A DNA stretch of 64,000 nucleotides from CG2-30-51-40 sp041753575 (GTDB lineage Bacteria; Desulfobacterota; DSM-4660; Desulfatiglandales; Desulfatiglandaceae), in NCBI GenBank assembly GCA_041753575.1, contig JBGSUA010000128.1, positions 41,467-105,466 on the forward strand, written 5' to 3'. Under the pieces are notes generated by a model. It did no database searches. It was not told the DNA's origin and worked only from the letters and a program-made list of their open reading frames with translations. The stretch's first letter is position 1, and each line of letters begins with the position of its first letter. Below are positions 53,430 to 61,614 of this stretch, one piece after another. The position numbers and the translations under genes are program-made.

Positions 53430-53597
53430 ATGAACAACAACGAGATTGAACAAAAGGGTGCCGGCGTGATGCAATTCCAGGATTCTTCCGGGGCCTCCAA
53501 GAGACTGTGGAAGACTCCGAAACTTGTTGAAGTGGCTTACGCCGAGACCAGGTTGCAAGTGTCTGGAATGGGCAGCGACCTAGACGGTTGGAGCTAA
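53430..53597 (+). CDS. Lasso precursor peptide A2 (55 aa)
   Basis: 55 residues from the ATG at 53430 (an in-frame ATG at 53394 is less likely). The leader ends LWKTPKLVEVAYAET, matching the YxxPxL...T pattern with Trp for Tyr. Cleavage after Thr40-Arg41 gives the core LQVSGMGSDLDGWS: 14 residues, Asp at core position 9, and a C-terminal Trp-Ser. Compared with A1, the cores share Gly5, Gly7, Ser/Thr4 and 8, Asp9, aromatic 13 and Ser14. Leu as ring residue 1 is less usual than Gly. Asp11 is an alternative ring residue but a poor size. Confidence 0.85.
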   Translation: MNNNEIEQKGAGVMQFQDSSGASKRLWKTPKLVEVAYAETRLQVSGMGSDLDGWS

Positions 53598-53663
53598 GAA
53601 TCGTTTCTTCTGCCGGCCATCGGCGGGAGTTGCAATAGCGCAAATTCTTTCTGCCGGAAGTCA

Positions 53664-53704
53664 CCCGGTGGTTTGCCCTAGTACGGGCCTTTTAGGGCAC
53701 CGGG
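53664..53704 (+). terminator. Hairpin after precursor A2
   Basis: CCCGGT...GCCCTA pairs with TAGGGC...ACCGGG in an 12-bp interrupted stem, about 65 bases after the precursor stop. There is no U-tract. It may be a partial terminator or a 3' stabiliser setting precursor over enzyme levels. The gap 53598-53848 holds no other gene. Confidence 0.5.
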
Positions 53705-53848
53705 AAGAACATGCCTCAAGGCCAACCTCAAGGATTATGTGGTCTTGGCCTGAGTGACAACAGGCCTTCTATTGAACTGTTTCCGTGCATCGGGCAACCC
53801 TCATGAAATAAGAGGAGGAAAGACAGCGGGTACATATCCTCTGTCTCA

Positions 53849-54820
53849 ATGGTCACCCTGCCAAAAAATGCCCCCCTTATCTCCGTCATAATGCCCGTTT
53901 TCAATCGCGAGGCATATCTGGCTGAAGCGATAGAATCCATCCTCGGCCAGACCCACTTGAACCTGGAGCTCGTCGTTGCAGACGACGGGTCGTCTGACGG
54001 GTCCGCTCCCCTGATCCGCGCTTACGCCCTTCGGGACAGTCGGATCAGGGCATTTTTTTGGCCGCACCAGGGGCTTCCTCGAACCCTCAATGCCGCAGCT
54101 CCCCTTGCCAGGGGAGACCTGGTAGCCTACATGGACTCTGACGATATCGCTTCCCCCGACAGGCTGGAGGTGCAGTGGCGGTTGTTAAAAGAGCAGGAGT
54201 TGGATGTATGCGGATGCCAGTGTCAGGTATTCGGATGCGACAACGACCTGTTGGGCGGAAAGGATGGAGTGACAAACATACCTCAATCCCACGAGGCGAT
54301 CCTACGCGAGCTTCTTTTCAGCGTCCCCATGATCAGAGTAATCCTGCTTATGCCTTACGGGGTCTGCAGAGACAACCCGTTCAATGAGACCATTGTGCAT
54401 ACTGACTGCGAGTGGCCTTTGCGGATGGCCCTCAGGTACCGAATGGGCGCAACCCCTGAGGTATTGCTGAAGGTGAGACGACACGGGAAAAACATTACAA
54501 CTACTGAAAACAATAAGTTTCGCCTGGAGATGACCCGGTCACATTTCCAATTTTTTTTCGCTCTTTACCCCCGAGCCTCCCTGGCCGATTATATCAGCCT
54601 TTGCAGGGTGGTGGACCAGGTACCCCTGACCAGCATTGAGGAACTGGAAATGGCGGGCAGGTGGATGGCAAGGCTGGCTGTCTGCGCCGAAGATGCCTTT
54701 GGACGTCGCATGGCCAAGAGGTGGTTGGCCGCATGTGAACGTTCCTCAGGCCTGGGTGAGGAAGTCAACTCCGTTTGTAAACGCTACCTGGAGGTGATCG
54801 AGAAAGGCGGTGATTCATAA
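53849..54820 (+). CDS. Family 2 glycosyltransferase (GT-A)
   Basis: 323 residues. The N-terminal nucleotide-sugar site is ISVIMPVFNREAYLAEAIES then LELVVADDGSSDGS, and the metal-binding DXD is YMDSDD. It transfers a sugar, usually with inversion. The RRHGKNITT segment is typical of GT2 acceptor loops. Its place between precursor A2 and the kinase suggests a glycosylated product; acceptor unknown. Confidence 0.88.
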   Translation: MVTLPKNAPLISVIMPVFNREAYLAEAIESILGQTHLNLELVVADDGSSDGSAPLIRAYALRDSRIRAFFWPHQGLPRTLNAAAPLARGDLVAYMDSDDIASPDRLEVQWRLLKEQELDVCGCQCQVFGCDNDLLGGKDGVTNIPQSHEAILRELLFSVPMIRVILLMPYGVCRDNPFNETIVHTDCEWPLRMALRYRMGATPEVLLKVRRHGKNITTTENNKFRLEMTRSHFQFFFALYPRASLADYISLCRVVDQVPLTSIEELEMAGRWMARLAVCAEDAFGRRMAKRWLAACERSSGLGEEVNSVCKRYLEVIEKGGDS

Positions 54821-54832
54821 CTTCGGTATTCC

Positions 54833-55648
54833 ATGAGGAAGGCCCCCCCCAGGAAGGCCTCTCATCTAATAGGCCATTTTCACGGCATAGACGGATATCG
54901 CAGAGACCTTCTTGAGCGTATGGCGTTGGCGTACAGGAGGCTTTTTTCTCTGGCATCGGCCATCGTTTCCCCGTCGCGGCAGATGAATGAGCAACTCATT
55001 CGTTTGGGCGCTTCCGCGGAAAAGGTGCTCCAGTGCACATGCGGCGTTGACGTGCCTTTTTTCTCCGGGGCGAGACCTGAGGATGCGCCCCCGGTGTTAA
55101 TCGCGGCAGGCCGCTTCGTTGAGAAGAAGGCTCCCCATTTGACTATAATGGCGTTCCGGAGACTGATTGAACAGGCTCCAGAGGCGAGGCTTGTAATGAT
55201 TGGCGAAGGTCCCATGCTGGATGCCTGCCGGGAACTGGCGAAGACTTTCAAGATTTCCGATCGGATGGAATTTCGAGGGATATGCACTCCAGCGGAAATA
55301 GCCGCCTCCTTCAAAAGGGCCAGAGCATTTGTTCAGCATTCTCTTCAGGCCCCCGACGGGGACTCTGAAAGCAGTCCGGTCGCAATCAAGGAGGCAGGTG
55401 CGGCAGGATTGCCGGTAATATCAACCTGCCACGCGGGGATTCCTGATATTGTGGCGCATGGGGAAACCGGATATCTTGTGCCCGAACGGGATATAGAGGG
55501 AATGGCCAGCTACGTGATGAGGCTCATAATGGAGCCTGCTCTCGCAGGCACAATGGGAAGGGCGGCCACCCAAAGGATAGAGGCATACTTCTCAATGGAT
55601 ATATGTATTAACAGCCTGTGGCAAGTCATCCGCCGAGCCCTTTTGTAG
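54833..55648 (+). CDS. GT4-like glycosyltransferase, N-terminally short
   Basis: 271 residues, about 100 fewer than full-length GT4 enzymes. The donor domain is intact: VLIAAGRFVEKKAPHLTIMA, the EX7E-type region SPVAIKEAGAAGLPVIST and HGETGYLVPERD. The N-terminal acceptor Rossmann lobe lacks its first strands. An eight-C run lies at 54843-54850, next to the start, but upstream sequence is the GT2 end and cannot supply the missing part. It may be truncated, or the two adjacent GTs may work together. Confidence 0.82.
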   Translation: MRKAPPRKASHLIGHFHGIDGYRRDLLERMALAYRRLFSLASAIVSPSRQMNEQLIRLGASAEKVLQCTCGVDVPFFSGARPEDAPPVLIAAGRFVEKKAPHLTIMAFRRLIEQAPEARLVMIGEGPMLDACRELAKTFKISDRMEFRGICTPAEIAASFKRARAFVQHSLQAPDGDSESSPVAIKEAGAAGLPVISTCHAGIPDIVAHGETGYLVPERDIEGMASYVMRLIMEPALAGTMGRAATQRIEAYFSMDICINSLWQVIRRALL

Positions 55649-55829
55649 GCTATGGGGATTTGCAGATCACTTTCGGGATTTCTGTTCGGCTGCTGGGAAG
55701 AAGGTATTCTTCAGGCATGGCATCCGTGATCTCTCCGACAGGCATTATGAACTCAAGTACCTTGCCCGCTCTTAGACAGTGACGATCTTTTCCGATATAA
55801 CCCGCAATTATGATTTCCAAAGGCGATGT

Positions 55830-56738
55830 ATGAACAATACCTATAATATCTTCGGGCTGACAATTCTATCGGAAATACCACTGCCGGCGACCCCAATCGA
55901 ATATCCACCCTCAAAAATTGCGCCTGACGTTATAGTTTCCTATGGCGAAACGCCCGAGGAACTGCCCAGTCCTCAGACCAAAGGCAGGCGCTTCCAGTCC
56001 GCACCCGGGCAGTTCCTCTTGAGGATAGAGTCGCTTGCAAGATATTATGTTCGAAACGGACGCGAAATAACTGTAACGGCAATACCCGGCGCTGAAGAGG
56101 AAAAGATATTGATTTTCCTGATGGGTTCGGCCTTCGGAGCCCTTCTGCACCAGCGCAGTATCCTGGTGCTGCACGCCAGCGCCATTTCGATAGAGAATGC
56201 CGCAATTGTTTTTATGGGACCTTCCGGGATTGGGAAATCCACCCTGGCGGCTGGATTTCATAAGAGGGGCTGCCAGTTTCTTGCCGACGATGTATGCGCA
56301 ATAGCCCTGACCAATGGAAAACCAGCCGTGATTCCGGGATTTCCGCGGCTGAAATTGTGGCCTGATACTTTGAACCTTCTGGGGCGGAATAGGGCTGAAC
56401 TCAGGAGCGTCAGCATGGCCCCGCACAGGGTCAAATATTTTCTGCCTGTTCAATCCCCCCATGAAATTCCGGTTCCGATAAAAACCGCATTCTTGCTTGA
56501 CCGCGTGAGATCCGAATCATTTATATTAGCGCCACTTGCAGGCTTGGCCAAAGTTGATTCTCTTATTGCGCATACCTACCGCCTGGGTTTTCTTCAAGGA
56601 ACAGGCACAAGAGAAGGACATTTCAGACAATGCGCGGCAGTGTCTGATCAAATAGGCATCTATCGGGTATCAAGGCCGGAAAACGGTCCTACGCTTGATG
56701 ACCTGATGGATTTTATTGAAAGAAGTTTCTATGAATGA
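55830..56738 (+). CDS. HprK-like kinase of the lasso locus, copy 2
   Basis: 302 residues from the ATG at 55830 (AAAGG ahead); the frame opens 17 codons earlier. The P-loop is MGPSGIGKSTLAAGFHKRG, followed by CQFLADDVCAIAL and VIPGFPRLKLWPD. It is a paralogue of the kinase at 48466-49380 and probably phosphorylates the C-terminal Ser of precursor A2. Its stop overlaps the B2 start by 8 bases. The 181 bases before it show no clear gene. Confidence 0.88.
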   Translation: MNNTYNIFGLTILSEIPLPATPIEYPPSKIAPDVIVSYGETPEELPSPQTKGRRFQSAPGQFLLRIESLARYYVRNGREITVTAIPGAEEEKILIFLMGSAFGALLHQRSILVLHASAISIENAAIVFMGPSGIGKSTLAAGFHKRGCQFLADDVCAIALTNGKPAVIPGFPRLKLWPDTLNLLGRNRAELRSVSMAPHRVKYFLPVQSPHEIPVPIKTAFLLDRVRSESFILAPLAGLAKVDSLIAHTYRLGFLQGTGTREGHFRQCAAVSDQIGIYRVSRPENGPTLDDLMDFIERSFYE

Positions 56739-57213
56739 TTGCTACAGCCACATAGGGTGGATCAGATCCTTAAAACAGATTCCGGCAAAGTGGTCGCGCC
56801 GCAGCAGACTGGAGCGTTACTTGCTGCTTGAGGCTTTTATCTTTTTGTGCCTTGCGCGTCTGGCACTGTTATTCTTTCCTTTCAGATGGTTGGCAAGGAC
56901 GCTTGGACGCCACATGCATGAAAGCGAAAGGGCCATGGGAACAGAAACGCTCAACACTGCAAGAATGGTGGGAAGTGCCATACGCTCTGCGGCCAATTAC
57001 ACACCCTGGGAAAGCGTCTGCCTGCCTCAGGCCGTGGCGGCCATGTGGATGATAAAACGCCGAAATATCCCTGGCACCCTCTATATGGGGGTGAGAAAAG
57101 AGGGCTCTGGAACCGGGAGGCTGACCGCCCACGCTTGGGTCCGGTGCGGCAATGCCGTAATAACCGGCGCTAAGGGCCACCTTCATTATACCGTTGTGTC
57201 AGCGTTTTCATAA
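56731..57213 (+). CDS. Lasso leader protease (B2, transglutaminase-like)
   Basis: 160 residues from the ATG at 56731. It matches the lasso B2 family (Transglut_core3): Cys97 in PWESVCLPQAVAAMWMIKRR, followed by NIPGTLYMGVRKEG and His134 in LTAHAWVRCGNAVITG. The N-terminal half is basic and hydrophobic. It cuts the leader after the Thr-x pair and hands the core to the cyclase. It is the only B2 in the window, serving with two B1 proteins. Last gene of the plus-strand arm. Confidence 0.92.
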   Translation: MNDCYSHIGWIRSLKQIPAKWSRRSRLERYLLLEAFIFLCLARLALLFFPFRWLARTLGRHMHESERAMGTETLNTARMVGSAIRSAANYTPWESVCLPQAVAAMWMIKRRNIPGTLYMGVRKEGSGTGRLTAHAWVRCGNAVITGAKGHLHYTVVSAFS

Positions 57214-57227
57214 GAAAGGGAGATAGA

Positions 57228-58218
57228 TCAGCCTCTCCAGTCGTTCTTGACCAATTGCAGGATTTTGTTTCCTCGCTCTGAGGCCAGATGAATCCCCTCC
57301 CAGTTGGGTCGCAAAAGGATTTTCTGCATGAGCAGTCCGTCCTCTCCGAACCACTGGGGCAGGATGCCGCCGAAGAAGTAGCCCTTTCCCCTCAGCCAAG
57401 CGGTCACCCACCCGATCCATGGCCATGACAGTTTGAGCCATACCTGTATCACCTCGACTTTCTTGTTCAGGACACGCTGCTCTTCTTCCTGAAAGACCTT
57501 TTCAAGATCGTCTCCCGCCTCATGAATGGCCATGCGGGCTACCTCTGCAAAGTCGAAGACAACGGTCTCGATTCGACTCTCCCGCAGAGGAGGAAGATCA
57601 TCCCCAGCCGGGGAAAGAGCCCTCTTGTCATCCAGCCCCTTGTAAATATACCCGAAGTGGTCTTCATAACATGTCGGAACATAAACCGTATGCGGCCTCG
57701 GTATCCTGGTGATGAACATGAGAAGGGTCGAAACCCTGCCGGATGCGCTTTTCTCCTTCTCATAGGCATCCGCGGGCATCAGGTCTATTTCAAGGGCGGT
57801 TTCCACAAAGGGGAGGACAGAGGCCGCTGCCTTCTGGATGAATTTGTGATTGCAGACCGGTTCACCGAAAAACACCGTCATATCGGAAATGGCGGGCAAG
57901 GACCTCCCGGACGTATTCAAAGATCATTTTCATCACGCCCGCGTTTCGGAACTCCCATGAAACCGCCCCATTTCCCTTTTCATAAACGCCTTTGTCCGGC
58001 GCAGGCCGGAAAAAGGCGCTGTATCCGACGATCCGGCCCTGCGGTGTGCGGACAACGATAGGGATGTTTTCTCGACGTTCAAACGCCTCAATGAGCCTAT
58101 CAGGATGATAGACTATCTTTGCCGGATATCCTTCTCCATAGATTTCGGTAAAGAGCCTTGCCACGCTTTCCGCGTCCTCGGGTTTGAACAGTCCCACGGT
58201 CAAAGTCTCTATGCCCAT
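57228..58218 (-). pseudogene. GNAT-like acetyltransferase, frameshifted
   Basis: Two frames, 58218-57862 (118 codons, GNAT-like start LTVGLFKPEDAESVARLF) and 57920-57228 (230 codons), join into one ~330-residue protein. Frame one ends HFRYDGVF then stop; frame two continues FGEPVCNHKFIQKAAAS. Removing one base from the five-T run at 57868-57872 restores the frame as RYDGVFGEPVCNHK. It is either a recent mutation or a homopolymer sequencing error. The N-terminal half is GNAT-like; the C-terminal half is unassigned. Confidence 0.75.
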
Positions 58219-58597
58219 GCTTCCTCCCTGTCTCTGCGCTATCCCTGCCTCTCATAAATCGTTCTTCTTAACTGCCGGCCCTGCATCGGGGTAGCGTCCC
58301 GGAGAAGTCACGTTATCATTAAGAGGATAATCCAAGTAGCTTCATACAATACCCGATGCTCCTAACGCAAGAAGACTGCGTCTCAAAGAAGCGCGGCCAG
58401 AAAAAAAGCTGATGTGGTTTCTCCGCCTCACAGTTTTACTCTGACGGATGGCCGTGAAATCCGGATTGACCTCTAAATGCACGGGGATTAGAATCCAAAA
58501 TGATAAAACCTGCTTGCCTCCCGCAGGGAGCTTCTTTGGGGAAGGCACGGAATCAGGATGAAAAGGTTAAGGCATTCAAGCAAGAGGAGGTGTTTAG

Positions 58598-59029
58598 ATG
58601 AAAAGATTGGTGATGGTTTTCATGCTGGTCCTTTGGGCAGACATCGCTTTTGCCCAGGGCTATAGCGGGATCCCGGACAAGTTCTTCGGTTTCATTTCAG
58701 AGGGAAGGACGAGCGAGGCGATAGACTTCCTATATGCCACCAATCCCTGGATAGGGAAAAACTCCGATCAGGTGACGAACCTCAAGGCGGAGCTAGGGAA
58801 ACTCGATGGACTTGTGGGAAAGTACATGTTTCATGAACTAATTGTGGAGGAGAAGGTGGGAAGCCGCTATGCCCATCTCATCTATCTGGTTGGATATGAA
58901 AGGCAGCCGCTTCGATTCGAGATCAAGGTCTATAAGACATCTGAGCAGTGGCGTTTTCAGGGCGTTTCCTTTGATGCCCGAATCACCGATGACATTGAGA
59001 AACTTGCCAATCAGAAGCTGGCCAACTAG
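58598..59029 (+). CDS. Small secreted protein (NTF2-like pattern)
   Basis: 143 residues. The signal peptide is MKRLVMVFMLVLWADIAFAQ with cleavage after AFA. AAGAGGAGG precedes the ATG. The mature part (IPDKFFGFISEGRTSEAIDF, LYATNPWIG, and the later LIYLVGYERQPLRFEIKVYK) looks like the small NTF2-like/DUF4878-type fold. No function is assigned. The 379 bases before it (58219-58597) hold no convincing gene. Confidence 0.75.
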   Translation: MKRLVMVFMLVLWADIAFAQGYSGIPDKFFGFISEGRTSEAIDFLYATNPWIGKNSDQVTNLKAELGKLDGLVGKYMFHELIVEEKVGSRYAHLIYLVGYERQPLRFEIKVYKTSEQWRFQGVSFDARITDDIEKLANQKLAN

Positions 59030-59136
59030 CCCGTTGGTAAGGCAGTTTTCGATCTCTACGTTTTGGTCATAAGTCCATGCCGCGGCGACCGCAGCCGCGC
59101 AAGTGAGCGGCAATAGAATCTATCATAAGGATACTT

Positions 59137-59790
59137 TTGCTTGAACTGACTGCCATATTTGGAGGATCTTTTGCGCTGGCCCTTTCGGGCGCCCTGATGC
59201 CGGGGCCTCTCCTGACCGTGACCGTTTCTGAATCGGCCCGGACAGGATTCAAGGCGGGCCCACTTCTCATCACGGGGCATGCCCTCCTGGAGTCCTTATT
59301 GGTAATCGCCATTGTCATGGGGCTGGCCCCTTATCTCAAGGCTCCTCTGACCATGGGCATCATATCCCTTGTGGGGGGAGGGATGCTGCTCTGGATGGGA
59401 TTCGATATGGTTCGGAGTGCCGGCGGAGTTTCCTTGAAGGAAGGAAAATCTTCGAATCCATCAAGGGCAACTGTCCACCCTGTCTTGACAGGCATCCTCG
59501 CAAGCATTTCTAATCCTTACTGGACCATCTGGTGGGCAACCATTGGCCTTGGGTACCTGGTGGCTGCCATGAAGTTTGGTTTCCCGGGGGTTGCCGTGTT
59601 TTTTGCAGGTCACCTCACGGCTGATTACGCCTGGTATGCGCTTATCTCTCTTGGAATAAGCCGTGGCAAGAAACTCCTCAAGGATAGAAGTTATCAGGTT
59701 ATGATCCGGATCTGCGGGCTTTTTCTTGTCGGCTTTGGGACATGGTTTCTCTTTTCCGCCAGGGGATACATTGCCGGAGCAGGTTTTTAG
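59137..59790 (+). CDS. LysE-family translocator
   Basis: 217 residues from a TTG preceded by AAGGAT. It has six hydrophobic helices, with the family signature SGALMPGPLLTVTV near the N-terminus and NPYWTIWWATIGLGYL in the middle. LysE/RhtB proteins export amino acids or related compounds. The next gene begins 18 bases after its stop. Confidence 0.9.
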   Translation: MLELTAIFGGSFALALSGALMPGPLLTVTVSESARTGFKAGPLLITGHALLESLLVIAIVMGLAPYLKAPLTMGIISLVGGGMLLWMGFDMVRSAGGVSLKEGKSSNPSRATVHPVLTGILASISNPYWTIWWATIGLGYLVAAMKFGFPGVAVFFAGHLTADYAWYALISLGISRGKKLLKDRSYQVMIRICGLFLVGFGTWFLFSARGYIAGAGF

Positions 59791-59807
59791 GAACGGAGAA
59801 CAATCCT

Positions 59808-60929
59808 TTGAAATACACAAACATTATTGAAAACGGAGACAGGAGCGGAAACGGCATGGTGGTGCGCTTCCGGCTGCCGTCCGGGCTCGATATATTCGGA
59901 CTTCCCACGCAAAACTTTTACTCAGGCAACTGGGACCTGGGACCAACCTGGAACTACGCTGTTATGGCTGACACCCCTTTTCTCGTGGATACGGGCCGGT
60001 GCGGACAGGGTCAGAACCTGCTGAAGGCGATGGACACTGCCGGCGTGAAGCCGTCCGATCTGGGGTTTGTGCTGATCAGCCACGGCCATGAAGACCACGA
60101 CGGAGGGCTGGCCGAGCTGGTCGGTTTGACCTCACTGAAGGTCAGGGCTCATGCCATATACCGTATGTTGATCCGTCAGTATCCGGATATGGCCCCAGCC
60201 GACTTTAAACGGCATTTTCCGGCAAAGTGCTGGCATTGCTTTATGCCGGAATCCTTTTACACGGCCAACTGCCTCGGATACCACCGCATGCTGGAACACC
60301 TTGAAGTGGAGGCTGTTGGAAACGGCACCAACAGCCTGTGTACCGACATTGTTACCTGCCATTTGCCCGGTCACAGCCCGGACTGCCTTGCCGTCATTCT
60401 GGGTGAAGAGGCGGTCATAGTGGGCGATATCCTCCTGCCACAAATCTCCCCCTGGCCAACCCGGTTGGAGATGTACGGCGAGATCGCCGGCGTCGTAAGT
60501 CCAATGTTCCCGGAAGCGTCGGAAATATTGGGCCTTCAGCGCTATCTCCGGTCCTTACGGCAGCTCAGGAGCCTTGGCATGGCACATCCGGATATGAAAG
60601 TGCTACCGGCGCACAGGTTTTACTATGACGGAGGGTGGAATGTAGTTGATTTGACGCAGCGAATAGATGAGCTTTTTGAACACCATGTTCAGAGGTGCGC
60701 CGCCATTGTTGATATTGTCTCCAAGGGGCATCGCACGGTCGAAGAGATCGTCCAGACGCATTTTGAACCAGCGCTTCTTCGTGGGCCGGGAAGACACATG
60801 GCGATTAATGAAATCCTCAGTCACTGCGAGCTGCTGGTGGACCAGGGAGATCTGTTGGAGACCGGGTGCCACGAATATGAAACCACCGGCACTGCCCGAT
60901 TCAGAACCCTGATCACTACACTTGAGTGA
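59808..60929 (+). CDS. MBL-fold metallohydrolase
   Basis: 373 residues. The TTG at 59808 was chosen because CGGAGAAC precedes it and the frame upstream overlaps lysE. The metal motif is LISHGHEDHDGGLAEL, with HLPGHSPDCLAV, VGDILLP and the last His in VLPAHRFYY. Winged-helix-like residues form the C-terminus (RTVEEIVQTHFEP), as in lactonase/hydrolase members fused to a DNA-binding-like tail. Substrate unknown; likely cotranscribed with the LysE exporter. Confidence 0.87.
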   Translation: MKYTNIIENGDRSGNGMVVRFRLPSGLDIFGLPTQNFYSGNWDLGPTWNYAVMADTPFLVDTGRCGQGQNLLKAMDTAGVKPSDLGFVLISHGHEDHDGGLAELVGLTSLKVRAHAIYRMLIRQYPDMAPADFKRHFPAKCWHCFMPESFYTANCLGYHRMLEHLEVEAVGNGTNSLCTDIVTCHLPGHSPDCLAVILGEEAVIVGDILLPQISPWPTRLEMYGEIAGVVSPMFPEASEILGLQRYLRSLRQLRSLGMAHPDMKVLPAHRFYYDGGWNVVDLTQRIDELFEHHVQRCAAIVDIVSKGHRTVEEIVQTHFEPALLRGPGRHMAINEILSHCELLVDQGDLLETGCHEYETTGTARFRTLITTLE

Positions 60930-61116
60930 AAACGTCTTTCTGCGCGCCTTGGCAGATACCTTAAGCTTCAGGCCGGCCTTATCAGGTGCATAGGCTGGTC
61001 TGGCTTTCAATAAACACAACCACCAAGTATGGAAAGCGCTATGTCGAGTACTTCATCAGATGCCTTTCCAGTGAAGTTGGCTCTACGTGCCTAATAATCA
61101 ATGGATTTTACCTGCT

Positions 61117-61155
61117 CAACCCATGACCATTCAACGGCTGAATGGTCATGGGTTG
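61117..61155. repeat. Perfect 17-bp inverted repeat with 5-base loop
   Basis: CAACCCATGACCATTCA (61117-61133), loop ACGGC, then TGAATGGTCATGGGTTG (61139-61155). It lies in a 406-base gene-free gap (60930-61335). It has no U-tract, so it may be a mobile-element end, a protein-binding site or an RNA stem. A 78-codon frame crossing it (61087-61323) does not look coding. Confidence 0.8.
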
Positions 61156-61335
61156 TTGTCTGTCAAAGACCAGTGTGTCAACATTCAGTCCTCTGCCAGT
61201 TCATTGCTGGAGATTGACCTGCAGACCCCGGCTGAGGAGGTATTCTTTGACTTCCCTGATGCGAAAAGTTCTGAAATGAAATACCGATGCCGCCAGCAAG
61301 ACCTGCGCGCCGCCTCATGGTAACTGCCGGGTTTT

Positions 61336-61614
61336 TTAGCCGGTATGAACGATCTGATCTATCGTTTCAACAATCCATTGATTTAGGCTCTTCCCTTCTG
61401 CTGAGGCCCCTGATGCTATCTCAGCATGCAGTTCAGGGGACACGCGCAAGTTGAATTTGCAGGAATATTCTTTATATGGTTCAACCCCTTTTTCTTTGCA
61501 GACATCAAGAAATACCTTCAACGACTTCTTAAACTCCAACCGTAACTCGTCCGGTGTCTTACCATAGAAATCAGCGCCTGTTGAGCCCAAGTATTTCACC
61601 CCGAAACATATCAA
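61336..61614 (-). pseudogene. hicB antitoxin, C-terminal fragment (frameshifted)
   Basis: 92 codons from a TTG. From GADFYGKTPDELRLEFKKSL onward it is HicB: YSCKFNLRVSPELHAEIA and GKSLNQWIVETI form the usual ribbon-helix-helix end. The first residues (MICFGVKYLGST) are out of frame; the proper HicB start lies in the adjacent frame. No HicA toxin is seen next to it. Confidence 0.75.

Noticed and set aside
55654..55860. Minus-strand open frame of about 70 codons containing AGKVLEFIMPVGEITDAMPE
   Set aside because: It overlaps the start of the plus-strand kinase antisense, has no ribosome site and only rare start options, and no family was recognised. It looks like a chance open frame.
61087..61323. 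78-codon plus-strand frame across the 17-bp hairpin
   Set aside because: It contains the inverted repeat, has no ribosome site and shows no protein-like pattern.
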